From contig DDZZ01000027.1 of assembly GCA_002346535.1 (NCBI GenBank), positions 1 through 57,260 of the forward strand: a DNA stretch of 57,260 nucleotides, in the 5' to 3' direction. Shown in pieces: positions 25,658-34,162 of this stretch. Below the pieces are notes generated by a model. That model made no database searches. It was not told the origin of the DNA and saw only the letters and a list, made by a program, of their open reading frames with translations. Numbering within the stretch: position 1 is the first letter of the stretch; each line of letters opens with the position of its first letter. Source of the stretch: Opitutales bacterium UBA2995 (GTDB lineage Bacteria; Verrucomicrobiota; Verrucomicrobiia; Opitutales; UBA2995). The translations under genes were made by a program, and so were the position numbers.

Positions 25658-26149
25658 CTAATTTTTAAGTATAGCAACTCCGGCTTCAGAAAGTAATTCG
25701 AGAACCAGAGGGTCGTTTTTATATTCGTGGTGATATTTAATCAAAGAAATTCCTGCCGCCGCCAAAACTTTTGCGCAATTGATACAGGGATAATGCGTAA
25801 TGTAGGCAGTGGCACCAAAAAGACTTATGCCGCGGCGGGCGGCGTCGGCGATCGTATTCTGCTCGGCGTGAACGGTGCCTTGTTCGTGATTATCGCGAAC
25901 TCTCGAGGTGTGGGGTGCTCCCGGCAAAAAGCCGTTATAACCGGCAGCAATCAGCCTATTTTTTCCCTCGCCACCTGAGACAATGACACAACCCACATTC
26001 AATCGCTCGCAACTACTGCGGCTGGCGATGAGAAAGGCAGTGGCCATAAAATACTCATCCCAGGACAAACGGTGGTTCCAGGCCTCGATCAATTCCGCAA
26101 TGGCATCGACCGGGTTCAAGGCTATCATTTCATCGAATCTCTCAGTCAT
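25658..26149 (-). CDS. Deoxycytidylate deaminase family protein (ComEB-like)
   Basis: 163 residues from the ATG at 26149, chosen to avoid overlap with the PEGA gene upstream. The zinc site is seen as VHAEQNTIADAA (His and catalytic Glu) and PCINCAKVLAAAG (two Cys). The preceding CVIVSGG...GYNGFLPGAPH is typical of dCMP deaminases, which make dUMP for thymidylate synthesis. A long linker before the core (MTERFDEMIALNP...) is unusual and may be a helical extension. Cytosolic. It is followed at once by algH. Confidence 0.88.
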   Translation of the reverse strand: MTERFDEMIALNPVDAIAELIEAWNHRLSWDEYFMATAFLIASRSSCERLNVGCVIVSGGEGKNRLIAAGYNGFLPGAPHTSRVRDNHEQGTVHAEQNTIADAARRGISLFGATAYITHYPCINCAKVLAAAGISLIKYHHEYKNDPLVLELLSEAGVAILKN

Positions 26150-26190
26150 ACTCGATAAACGATATTCAATCGCGTGCAACGTGATAGAAG

Positions 26191-27021
26191 TCAACTCCCG
26201 TCCTCTACAAACCAATCGGGCAACTTGAGATGCAGGGTTTGGCCAGGCTTAATGTTGATCGTTTTCTCAATTTTCAAGTCGTCATATGACCGTACTTCAA
26301 CGACACGTTTGCCAGGAGGCACAAACCGCAACTGCTGCCCTTCCATACTAAACAACTTTCCGTCCAGAAACACGCGGAGCGAAGTATAATCAAAATCGGC
26401 CTTATCCGTCTCTAACGAAATAATGGACTCCGAGGAAACCAGGCCGAAGACTACATCCTCGTTCTTTCCCCCCTCGATGAGCAACTCCCGGTACTGAGGA
26501 ATGAAACCGTCCATGGTAACCTCGAGCATAAACCGTGTGCCATCCTGGATATCCTTTTTTTTCCAAGGGGTAGTTCCCACCTCTTCCTCATCAACAAAAA
26601 CAGTTGCTCCTGCTGGGAAGGACCGGACTTCGATAGATCCCAAAGAAGAATTCATTGCCGCATAGAAAAAGGCAGTCTCACCTTTTTCCACCTTGATGAA
26701 AGTTCTTTCCTCAGGAAAAAAATAAGGATGAAACAGACTGACCTTCAAATCGAGAATTTCGCCTTTTTCAACCAAGGTAAATTTCCCATCGCGACCAACA
26801 TAGCCAGCGTCGCGCCTTTCACCACCGTATGGGATCAAGCTGACCTTGGTGGCAGGGACAGCATAAATCACAATCCGCGCTTCTCCATATTCTCGAAAGG
26901 AAAAATATCCGAAAATGGCCTCCTTTTTCCATAACCCGAAAAAGGTTAGAACGCTGAGTACAATAATAAATATATATTTGAAGCGCCGAACTCCCGATTC
27001 CTCAAAATGCGATTCATCCAT
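26191..27021 (-). CDS. PEGA-domain membrane-anchored protein
   Basis: 276 residues from the ATG at 27021. One N-terminal membrane helix (YIFIIVLSVLTFFGLW) anchors an extracytoplasmic body of beta-rich repeats. A PEGA domain is clear at about residues 128-195: GSIEVRSFPAGATVFVDEEE, VGTTPWKKKDI, and LEVTMDGFIPQYRELLI. A second, weaker PEGA-like unit follows (LRVFLDGKLFSMEGQQLRF ... PPGKRVVEVRSYD). PEGA domains are surface-layer-like folds thought to bind partners or cell wall; no enzyme motif is visible. It is 41 bp upstream of the deaminase start and may belong to the same transcript. Confidence 0.82.
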   Translation of the reverse strand: MDESHFEESGVRRFKYIFIIVLSVLTFFGLWKKEAIFGYFSFREYGEARIVIYAVPATKVSLIPYGGERRDAGYVGRDGKFTLVEKGEILDLKVSLFHPYFFPEERTFIKVEKGETAFFYAAMNSSLGSIEVRSFPAGATVFVDEEEVGTTPWKKKDIQDGTRFMLEVTMDGFIPQYRELLIEGGKNEDVVFGLVSSESIISLETDKADFDYTSLRVFLDGKLFSMEGQQLRFVPPGKRVVEVRSYDDLKIEKTINIKPGQTLHLKLPDWFVEDGS

Positions 27022-27080
27022 TATATACAATTAAAGGTATACCTTAAGGGCGACAACAGCAACCCATTGAAAAGCCTTAT

Positions 27081-28466
27081 TCAATTATCGTCCTGAAGCA
27101 CAAGATTCTTCATAAACCGAGCAATCCAAATATGAAACCGGCTAACACTGCCGGTTTGCTTGTATATCAATCGACCATTGGAGGTTTCAATTGATCTCGA
27201 AAGGCGGTTGCCCTCGAAGAACGCAGCCAACAAAAAAATATTTCTTCCCAAGCCATTGCGAGCAGAAGTATTTTCGGTCCTCTTGGAATTGAGCCTGAAT
27301 ATGAGAGAAGCCATAACAGTGCTGTCCTCGGCTATAACCAGGAATCCATTTGCGATTCCAAAGTAGAATGTTCGCTTGAAGAGTTCTTCTTCGTCAGACC
27401 ATTGCACGAATAATTCCAGACTCCGAATTAGCGTTAATCCGACCACCAAATTGTCCTCGTCAAGTACCATTGAAACTCCAAATTCATCCAGGCTGATACT
27501 GGCGAGCATCTGAAAAAGAGTGTTCATATCATACCTGAGAAAGTCACCCCCCAACATAAGCATGTATCCCTCGGAATCATTTGGTTTCCACCGGACCGCA
27601 CTTCCGTCCCATCGGTCAAAAAACGAGGTTTCAAATTTTTCGATTTCGGCGCGAGCTGCGATCAATGGTTCATTGCCGAGCAATTCCGTACCGTCGAAGA
27701 TATGATTCAAAAGGTTGATCGCTCTGGATCCATGAAAGCGACTGAAGGCAAGGCTTTCCGATTTGGCAGGAACATAATCAATGACAGAAAAGTCGCTGTT
27801 CGATCTCGTATCAATAAACCGGTACGGCCGCGTGCCGGGGACGGATATCAATGTCAAGGTAGACATTTCCCGTCCACGCGACAGCTGGACATCCCAAGAA
27901 AACGAAGCGCCGCTAATCTCTTCCGCCCACCACTGGACATAAGAAGCAAATTCAGTCGGATCCATTTCGCGGGTAAACGGAAGGTCAGAAGCTAGTCTTT
28001 CGCTTTGTCCCAGGTTTTCCCTAAGATCTTGTAAGCCCAGATTCCAGGATGGCATGAGCCCCCCATCCATTGCTCCATTAAACTCAACCTGCAGTTGGGA
28101 CTGAATTGAACTCAAGACTGTTCCATTTTCTAAAACATTAGAACCTTTCATAGAAAACAACCGATATGTTTGCCAATCCAAGGTTCGCCAACTACGTTCC
28201 TCGGCCAATGTTCTCCAGGCGTCGGAATCGGTCAAATTTGTGGCCAAAACCCAGCCGAGGCTTCGTGGCCCGGAACGATTATAGATCAAGAAGACAGAAA
28301 AAGGATTCCGATTGAAAGTTTCGGAAAGCCGTTCGCTGAGAGAAGATTCCAGAAACTGGGGCTGACGAATGCTTGTATACGCAACCACTAAAGGAGATTG
28401 CGTTTCGGGCTGTCCGAAAAGTTGGGGATATCCCAAAAATAATATTAACCATGAAAATCGTCTCAT
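27081..28466 (-). CDS. Hypothetical secreted protein
   Basis: 461 residues from the ATG at 28466, which opens a signal peptide (MRRFSWLILFLGYPQLFG, then QPETQ). I recognise no family. Two features stand out: it is rich in Ser, Leu, Asp and Arg with many short hydrophobic beta-like stretches (for example SFSWDVQLSRGREMSTLTLI), and it has no cysteine pair or repeat. The pattern (measurement-like comparisons SPLVVAYTSIRQPQFLESS) recalls large secreted proteins of uncertain function often called DUF3352-like, but I cannot confirm that. It is on the same strand as the PEGA gene, 59 bp upstream of it, and divergent from the Nif3 gene. Confidence 0.75.
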   Translation of the reverse strand: MRRFSWLILFLGYPQLFGQPETQSPLVVAYTSIRQPQFLESSLSERLSETFNRNPFSVFLIYNRSGPRSLGWVLATNLTDSDAWRTLAEERSWRTLDWQTYRLFSMKGSNVLENGTVLSSIQSQLQVEFNGAMDGGLMPSWNLGLQDLRENLGQSERLASDLPFTREMDPTEFASYVQWWAEEISGASFSWDVQLSRGREMSTLTLISVPGTRPYRFIDTRSNSDFSVIDYVPAKSESLAFSRFHGSRAINLLNHIFDGTELLGNEPLIAARAEIEKFETSFFDRWDGSAVRWKPNDSEGYMLMLGGDFLRYDMNTLFQMLASISLDEFGVSMVLDEDNLVVGLTLIRSLELFVQWSDEEELFKRTFYFGIANGFLVIAEDSTVMASLIFRLNSKRTENTSARNGLGRNIFLLAAFFEGNRLSRSIETSNGRLIYKQTGSVSRFHIWIARFMKNLVLQDDN

Positions 28467-28550
28467 CCGTGAACTATTCAATTACTAGTTCCGAGAAATG
28501 GACTCATAATACAGTATGTAAAGTCCCAAACCGTTCTAGAAGGTTCCGGT

Positions 28551-29342
28551 TTGACTTTGGAGGCCCTTCAAAAACACTCCCAACACGTGGCTTCACTTTC
28601 CGAAATTACCCAATATTGCGATCAACGTCTTAAAACTCATTCGATCTCCGATTTCCCAGGGGCAGCAAACGGCCTGCAGCTTCAAAACGGTGGAGCGGTC
28701 ACCAAAATAGGCGCAGCAGTAGATGCCGGGTTCATACCCTTTGAAAAAGCAGTCCAAAACAAGGTGGACTTTCTCATTGTTCACCATGGTCTGTTTTGGG
28801 AACCCGCCTACCCCATCACCGAAATTCGTTACAAAAAGTATAAATTGTGCTTGGAAAACAACCTGGCGATTTACGGAGCTCACCTGCCTCTGGATTGCCA
28901 CCCTGAAATCGGCAATAACGTCCTGCTGGCAAAACAACTGAATTTGCAGCAAAAGAGCTGGTTTCTGGAATACGAAGGTACCCCAATTGGACTGATCACC
29001 AACAACTCAGAATCACGTGCATCCTTAAAGGCCAAATTGGAAAAACTGTTTCCAGCAGGAATAACTGCGATTGAAAAAGGGAGTTCAGAACCGAACAAGG
29101 TTGCAATTGTCACCGGAAGCGGAGCTTCAGCCATATCGGAAATAACGGCTGAAGAGGTCGATACTCTAATCACCGGAGAGCTCAAACAACACGTATACAA
29201 TCAGGCTGAGGAATTGGCCCTGAACCTCTATTGTTGCGGCCACTACGCAACGGAAGTTTTTGGTGTTAAAGCTCTCGCGAAGGAGGTAGCCAAAAAATTC
29301 CAAGTAGAATGGGAATTCATTGAGACCGAATGTCCCCTCTAG
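28551..29342 (+). CDS. Nif3-like dinuclear metal centre protein (YbgI/YqfO family)
   Basis: 263 residues if started at the TTG 28551, which has AGAAGG seven bases upstream; a GTG at 28587 (VASLSEITQYCDQRL) would match family N-termini better, so the start is uncertain. Metal ligands of the family are visible: FLIVHHGLFW with two His, GAHLPLDCH, and the C-terminal YCCGHYATE. The protein forms toroid hexamers with two metals per subunit; a GTP cyclohydrolase II-like or hydrolase role has been proposed but is not settled. It is a single gene divergent from the secreted hypothetical protein. Confidence 0.85.
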   Translation: MTLEALQKHSQHVASLSEITQYCDQRLKTHSISDFPGAANGLQLQNGGAVTKIGAAVDAGFIPFEKAVQNKVDFLIVHHGLFWEPAYPITEIRYKKYKLCLENNLAIYGAHLPLDCHPEIGNNVLLAKQLNLQQKSWFLEYEGTPIGLITNNSESRASLKAKLEKLFPAGITAIEKGSSEPNKVAIVTGSGASAISEITAEEVDTLITGELKQHVYNQAEELALNLYCCGHYATEVFGVKALAKEVAKKFQVEWEFIETECPL

Positions 29343-29475
29343 AGCGCTTTGTTCTATAAAATAAGGCTTACGGCCTCATTTGAACAATTAATGGACAGTT
29401 TTAATTGGGCTTGTCGGCATATTAACTATCCATAATGCGACTATTGAGCAACTTTGACTACAGAATAAGCCATTT

Positions 29476-29727
29476 ATGAATCGAGAAGAACCACGCAATT
29501 ATTACGAAGTTGGAGCCGTTGCAAAAATTTCGGGACTATCCACGCATGACAAGGGCGGTTGCAGTTTACCTTACGATGTTGATTGGCATCCTATATTGAA
29601 TACTTCACTACTTGGGCTATTCACCTTTGCTGTTTACGACCTGACCAATTACGCAAATCTGAGCCATTAGTCGCTCTGGGTAGTCTTTGCCTTTATTATA
29701 TGTGGATGGGGTCTGGGAGACCAAATA
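29476..29727 (+). pseudogene. Fusion scar of a MerR-type regulator start and a DUF2177-like membrane protein end
   Basis: A 64-codon frame begins like a MerR helix-turn-helix protein (YYEVGAVAKISGLSTH). It then breaks at DKGG and continues as the end of a DUF2177-like membrane protein (LLGLFTFAVYDLTNYANLSH). A TAG at 29668-29670 stands where a Trp would be expected, and the same frame goes on with SLWVVFAFIICGWGLGD. Neither half is complete, so this is the join left by a deletion that removed everything between two genes. It is not an intact small protein. Confidence 0.7.
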
Positions 29728-29729
29728 TT

Positions 29730-30161
29730 TTACAATGCTGCCAAATGACTTAAAGCGTAGCTATAACCATCGAACCCCAACCCCGTGATTACCCCAACCG
29801 CTACTGCAGCGGTGTAGGAATGTTTTCTGAAGTCTTCACGACTATAAATATTAGAGATGTGCACTTCTACCACCCGAAGGCCAGAAGCAGAAATCGCATC
29901 CCGCAATGCAACGCTGGTATGCGTGTAGGCGGCTCCATTCAGAATGACGCCTGTCACACCCTCATCAGCCAGCTTGCCAAACAGATCAACCAGATCGCCC
30001 TCATGGTTGGATTGGTGGAATCGCAGCGAGACACCCAGAGCAGAAGCTTCGGCTGTGAGACGGTCTTCAAGATCCTTTAAAGTCTCAGATCCATACACTT
30101 CGGGTTCCCGCGCTCCTAGCCGGTTTAGATTCGGGCCATTGATAACGGCGATCGTTTTCAT
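29730..30161 (-). CDS. aroQ: 3-dehydroquinate dehydratase, type II
   Basis: 143 residues, a small type II enzyme of the shikimate pathway converting 3-dehydroquinate to 3-dehydroshikimate. INGPNLNRLGAREPEVYG includes the catalytic Arg and Tyr loop; QSNHEGDLVD, LNGAAYTHTSVALRDA and EVHISNIYSREDFRKHSY (catalytic His) are all present. It is on the same strand as pgpA/pgsA but separated by 48 bp from pgpA. The other shikimate gene in the window, aroK, is 23 kb away. Confidence 0.96.
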   Translation of the reverse strand: MKTIAVINGPNLNRLGAREPEVYGSETLKDLEDRLTAEASALGVSLRFHQSNHEGDLVDLFGKLADEGVTGVILNGAAYTHTSVALRDAISASGLRVVEVHISNIYSREDFRKHSYTAAVAVGVITGLGFDGYSYALSHLAAL

Positions 30162-30209
30162 AGAAGATAATTGATAAGTGCGTGTGATTACAGCGCAAGG
30201 GTTTCTTGG

Positions 30210-30740
30210 TCAGCCAATATACTTATCAAGAAACCCCTGATAGTACGCAATAATTACTAAAATATGAATGACTATGGAAGTCAGGACTGCGGCGGCAAAA
30301 TCATCCGCCACCACCCCAATACCACCCGGATAATTCTGAAGCTCCTTAATCCCAAAAGGTTTCAAGACGTCGAATAATCGAAAAATCAGGAATCCCACCA
30401 AGATAACCAGCCAGCCAATCTCGGATTGAAGCAATTTTTGCAGGCCCATAAAACAGAGCGGGATTACCACAAATTCGTCTATAACAATTTTTCCGGGATC
30501 GCGCAAATCCAGGAGGATTTCAGCCTCCCAGCAAATTTGTACCGCGAGGTACAAGGACAAAAAAGAAAATAGCAGGATGGCTAAATAGTTGAGATTCCAA
30601 TACGCAACCGAGAACCATATGATACCGGCCAAAGATCCCCAGGTGCCGGGAGCGTGCCGAAATTTCCCGATTGGCCCAAGTGTGGCCAGATTGATGACCA
30701 GATTTTTCGGCAGGAACTTTACCCACAAATGCTGTTTCAT
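30210..30740 (-). CDS. pgpA: Phosphatidylglycerophosphatase A
   Basis: 176 residues. PgpA removes phosphate from phosphatidylglycerophosphate, the step after PgsA. The motifs GKFRHAPGTWGSLAGI and DPGKIVIDEFVVIP are typical, followed by membrane segments (LAILLFSFLSLYLAVQICW and others). GVVADDFAAAV near the end is also conserved. Its start overlaps the pgsA stop by 4 bp, so the two consecutive enzymes of phosphatidylglycerol synthesis are coupled. Confidence 0.95.
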   Translation of the reverse strand: MKQHLWVKFLPKNLVINLATLGPIGKFRHAPGTWGSLAGIIWFSVAYWNLNYLAILLFSFLSLYLAVQICWEAEILLDLRDPGKIVIDEFVVIPLCFMGLQKLLQSEIGWLVILVGFLIFRLFDVLKPFGIKELQNYPGGIGVVADDFAAAVLTSIVIHILVIIAYYQGFLDKYIG

Positions 30741-31348
30741 TCCTTATCGGCCGGACCGGTAGTCCCAAAAAATAACCCCCAGTATTTGACCAGATAACCA
30801 GTTCCTGAATACACGGTCATCAATGTGGCTACCGTAAATAAAATCCAACCAAAGTAGTCGACATATTGTATGAATGACCCCATGTCGAGTTGCAGATACG
30901 GGTTCCAATCGACCTCCAAAGCTCGAGCAATAATCAAAGCACCAATTGAAACGATCTGAAAAACGGTTTTGATTTTTCCGGCTTTTTCGGCAGCGAGAAT
31001 TGTATTTTTGGCCGCCGCAACCAACCTTAGACCCGTGATGAGAAATTCGCGGCTCAGAATCAACAGAACCATAAATACCATCCAATCGAGCAGTAGCCCT
31101 TGGGCCATAAGCAAAATGAACAACCCGACAGTCAGAACTTTATCAGTCAGGGCATCCATCAATTGACCGAATTCGGAAATTATCCCTCGCTCGCGAGCGA
31201 TCTTGCCATCAAGCCAATCTGTCAATCCGGCCACCACAAAGACGACAAATGCGATTGAATCTGCAAACCGGAATTCCCAATAGACCAATATAGCAATCAG
31301 GAAGAGAAATGGCACCCTTGAAAGGGTAAGCATATTGGGCAAGTTCAT
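30737..31348 (-). CDS. pgsA: CDP-diacylglycerol-glycerol-3-phosphate phosphatidyltransferase
   Basis: 203 residues with about six membrane helices. The CDP-alcohol phosphotransferase motif is complete: DWLDGKIARERG, GQLMDALTDK, giving D-x2-D-G-x2-A-R-x8-G-x3-D-x3-D. It makes phosphatidylglycerophosphate from CDP-diacylglycerol and glycerol 3-phosphate in the inner membrane. The start at 31348 gives the usual N-terminus (MNLPNMLTLSRVPFLF). It precedes pgpA in the same two-gene unit. Confidence 0.96.
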   Translation of the reverse strand: MNLPNMLTLSRVPFLFLIAILVYWEFRFADSIAFVVFVVAGLTDWLDGKIARERGIISEFGQLMDALTDKVLTVGLFILLMAQGLLLDWMVFMVLLILSREFLITGLRLVAAAKNTILAAEKAGKIKTVFQIVSIGALIIARALEVDWNPYLQLDMGSFIQYVDYFGWILFTVATLMTVYSGTGYLVKYWGLFFGTTGPADKE

Positions 31349-31521
31349 CGTGTGGGATCAGTGGATCTCATTATAATGAGACTGCTCATCATTCATCGGT
31401 TTAAGATCAGGAAGCAATAATGAATGTGTCAGCAGAATGGATTATTCCCAATTCCAAATACCTGCAGAGTTTCAAAGTTGCGAAACGAGCAGAACTCTCT
31501 AATGTTTTACATCTTTCAATT

Positions 31522-32007
31522 ATGCGTACTGCACTTTATCCAGGAACATTTGATCCCATTACCTATGGTCATCTCGACGTCCTCCATCGAGCTAGTAGGA
31601 TTTTCGACAAAGTCATCATTGCGGTAGCTCGTAACGAACCCAAGGAACCAACTTTCCCGCTCGAACTTCGCCAGCGACTGGTTGCCGAAAACCTGAAGGG
31701 CTATGACAATTTTGAAATTCAAAGTTTCGACGGTTTGGTGGTGGATTTTGCGAATCAACTGGGTGCGGTCGCTCTGATCCGAGGACTCAGGGCCGTATCC
31801 GATTTCGAATACGAGTTGCAGATGGCGCAGATGAACCGCAATCTGGACGATTCGATTGAAACCCTTTTTTTGATGCCGAATGAAGCTTACACCTTCCTTA
31901 GCTCCCGCCTGATCAAGCAAGTTGCCGAGTACGGGGGCGATGTGGCAAAATTCGTTCCTCCAAATGCCTTTCAAGCGCTAAAAGACTATTTTCCAAATCT
32001 AAAATAG
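31522..32007 (+). CDS. coaD: Pantetheine-phosphate adenylyltransferase
   Basis: 161 residues from the ATG at 31522 (MRTALYPGTFDPITYGH); a frame open to 31420 adds 34 codons that are not part of the family. CoaD transfers AMP from ATP to 4'-phosphopantetheine, the penultimate step of coenzyme A synthesis. TFDPITYGHLDV holds the nucleotide-binding TxGH motif, RGLRAVSDFEYELQMA and FLSSRLIKQVAEYGG follow. Divergent from pgsA. Confidence 0.95.
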   Translation: MRTALYPGTFDPITYGHLDVLHRASRIFDKVIIAVARNEPKEPTFPLELRQRLVAENLKGYDNFEIQSFDGLVVDFANQLGAVALIRGLRAVSDFEYELQMAQMNRNLDDSIETLFLMPNEAYTFLSSRLIKQVAEYGGDVAKFVPPNAFQALKDYFPNLK

Positions 32008-32087
32008 CAAAAAAACGTCCGATTACTGTACCGTAGTGGTAAGTGGCGGAGCTTTTTTAAGACTGCGGCGGCTTCAACACCCTCCCT

Positions 32088-32423
32088 CTACTGACGCTTA
32101 ATTTCCTCTCGAACCTGATCGGCAGCGTCAGGAATGTATTTTTCTAAAAAACTGATCATGGCATCATTCGTCACTTTCTTTACCGGATTGATTCCTAGTT
32201 TCTGAAAAATGATGCCGATGACAAAGGCAGCCACTCCACCAAGTAAGCAGGTAAGAATCCTCAAAACGATTCCCTTACCGGGCGAAATCGTCAGCTCGTA
32301 TTTTTTAGTGAACCAATGAACGGCGAGCAAGGCCCCGAGGATTTGCGGGATAAAACGATAGCTCAGTATATTAACGAAGCGGATGACCGACATTACAAAA
32401 ACAACCGAAGCTCCCACGAGCAT
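32088..32423 (-). CDS. Hypothetical small membrane protein (possibly frameshifted N-terminus)
   Basis: 111 residues as read from the ATG at 32423. Two or three membrane segments (MLVGASVVFVMSVIRFVNI, RFIPQILGALLAVHWF and LRILTCLLGGVAAFVIGIIF) and a charged C-terminal helix (AADQVREEIKRQ). No family recognised. Just upstream, another frame opens at the ATG 32482 with MPKENSFQVEPVKN and would run straight into this reading frame (EPDEFQAMLVGAS) if one base were missing near 32437. The true protein may thus be longer and the gene frameshifted in this strain or assembly. Confidence 0.55.
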   Translation of the reverse strand: MLVGASVVFVMSVIRFVNILSYRFIPQILGALLAVHWFTKKYELTISPGKGIVLRILTCLLGGVAAFVIGIIFQKLGINPVKKVTNDAMISFLEKYIPDAADQVREEIKRQ

Positions 32424-32837
32424 CGCCTGAAACTCGTCCGGTTCTTAACGGGTTCTACTTGAAAGGAATTTTCTTTTGGCATAAGAATTGGGGTTACAGA
32501 GTTCCGTATAAATTTCCCTCAAGAACTGGGAAAGAGTGAGTTGGAAAATTGATGGCAAAAACCTGCATCCAGCCACGGAGTGATTCCACCGACCACATAG
32601 CCGCAAAAACCACAAGAGCCACCCATGCGAACAATACAGCGCTCACAGCAAAACCGACCTAGGATCCGCGTCCGTTTCCCATAGAAAGACTCTTTTTCTG
32701 CAAATTAGAATCTGCAACTAAAAATCCCAAACATCAATCGCATTGGGTATAGCCGAATACTCCGATAAATTTATGGTAGCAATTTTTCCGTTGGACATTC
32801 CGTGCAAAAGTGCCTTTAGGAAACAGCCTTTATCTGT
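32424..32837. other. 414-bp gap with probable small-gene remnants on the minus strand
   Basis: The gap separates the small membrane protein gene from the MFS gene. The minus strand carries hydrophobic coding-like sequence: a frame with stop at 32494-32496 (listed separately) and the 32482 start noted above. The plus strand just before the MFS start shows no strong ribosome-binding site. No RNA gene was recognised. Confidence 0.5.
32494..32646 (-). CDS. Possible 50-residue membrane protein, or remnant with an in-frame stop
   Basis: Read from the GTG at 32646, the frame gives one strong membrane helix (VSAVLFAWVALVVFAAMW) and a short tail (GWMQVFAINFPTHS ... NLYGTL). The same frame also extends upstream through a TAG (32659-32661) to an ATG at 32682 (MGNGRGS), so the ancestral gene may have started there and been broken by the stop. 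It lies 12 bp before the ATG 32482 of the next minus-strand frame, consistent with a small operon. No family is known to me. Confidence 0.35.
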   Translation of the reverse strand: MSAVLFAWVALVVFAAMWSVESLRGWMQVFAINFPTHSFPVLEGNLYGTL

Positions 32838-34157
32838 ATGTCCAAAGAGCCATCCAACAAAAAGAATCTGGGAGTCATTTTGCTTACCTTGTTTCTGGAT
32901 CTTGTTGGGTTTTCCATTATCTTCCCGCTTTTTCCGGGAATGCTGGACTACTATTTTACTGCCAGCGGGCAGTCCGGAATTCTGGGCTGGGCGATTCCCA
33001 TCCTCGACGGACTAACCGGAGGCGGCCACTATACCGCGGTCCTTTTTGGCGGGATATTAGGCAGCCTGTATTCTTTGATGCAATTTGCCTTTTCTCCTAT
33101 TTGGGGAAGACAGTCCGACCGTATGGGTAGAAAGGCGATTCTCAAAATCACCATCCTCGGCACTGCGCTTAGTTACATGGTTTGGGCATTAAGCGGTTCA
33201 TTTGAATTGCTGGTCCTCGGACGCATTCTCGCGGGAATTATGGCGGGAAACATTTCGGTCGCTACGGCTGCCGTGGCAGATATGACAAGCAAAAAGGATA
33301 GAGGCAAAGGCATGGCCTTGGTAGGTGTGGCATTTGGGTTGGGATTTATCTTAGGACCAGCCCTGGGAGCATTGTTATCCTTGGTCAATCCGCTGGATTT
33401 TGTTCCGGAATTAGAGTCGATCGGACTCAATCCATTTTCTGTTCCGGCCCTGGTCGCCCTGATCCTTACCTTGCTTAATTACGTCTGGGTAAGGACACGC
33501 TTTAATGAATCCCTCAATCCTGAGAACCGCGATCTGAGTAGCTCTCCAAGCAGTCTGACATCTGTCACAAAACTCTTATCAGCAGAGCATTCGGGAATCC
33601 GGCAAGTCAATTGGGTCTACTTAATTTTCCTGGCAGCTTTCAGCGGAATGGAATTCACCCTTACCTTCTTCGCGGTAGAAAGATTCAGTTATACACCGGC
33701 ACAAAATGGTTACATCTTTATCTATGTCGGATTTATTCTAATTATAGTGCAGGGTGGAATTGTCCGGCAACTAACTCCCAAGGTTGGTGAAAAGAGAATG
33801 GCAATTTTGGGTCTCTTGTGTGGCGTTCTGGCTTTTCTACTATTGAGCAATTCCAACACCCAACTCCTGTTTTATGGCTCACTGACTTTGTTGGCTTTTG
33901 CTGGTGGGCTGGTAAACCCAAGCCTTACAAGTCTCGTATCCTTATATTCCGATGATGAAAGACAAGGTTACCACCTCGGTCTTTTTCGCTCAGCCGGATC
34001 TCTTGCCAGGGCAATCGGCCCCTTAATTGCTGCGGGGATTTACTGGTATTTTGGTTCGAACACGGCTTACCTCTTTGCCGGTTTTGTGATTCTTATTCCA
34101 TTGTTCAGAAGCCTGATGCTGCCAATCCCGAACAAAGAGGACGAGATTCCAATTTGA
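32838..34157 (+). CDS. Major facilitator superfamily transporter (TetA/drug-efflux type)
   Basis: 439 residues with 12 membrane helices in two halves. Motif A after helix 2 is seen as FSPIWGRQSDRMGRKAILK. Helix 5 carries ALVGVAFGLGFILGPALGAL, the GPxxGG-like motif C of antiporters, which favours drug/proton export of the TetA-like family. A loop at about residues 55-75 (GQSGILGWAIPILDGLTGGG) is a longer-than-usual first periplasmic insertion. Convergent with the rsmB-like gene, with 5 bp between stops. The substrate is unknown. Confidence 0.85.
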   Translation: MSKEPSNKKNLGVILLTLFLDLVGFSIIFPLFPGMLDYYFTASGQSGILGWAIPILDGLTGGGHYTAVLFGGILGSLYSLMQFAFSPIWGRQSDRMGRKAILKITILGTALSYMVWALSGSFELLVLGRILAGIMAGNISVATAAVADMTSKKDRGKGMALVGVAFGLGFILGPALGALLSLVNPLDFVPELESIGLNPFSVPALVALILTLLNYVWVRTRFNESLNPENRDLSSSPSSLTSVTKLLSAEHSGIRQVNWVYLIFLAAFSGMEFTLTFFAVERFSYTPAQNGYIFIYVGFILIIVQGGIVRQLTPKVGEKRMAILGLLCGVLAFLLLSNSNTQLLFYGSLTLLAFAGGLVNPSLTSLVSLYSDDERQGYHLGLFRSAGSLARAIGPLIAAGIYWYFGSNTAYLFAGFVILIPLFRSLMLPIPNKEDEIPI

Positions 34158-34162
34158 ACTGA

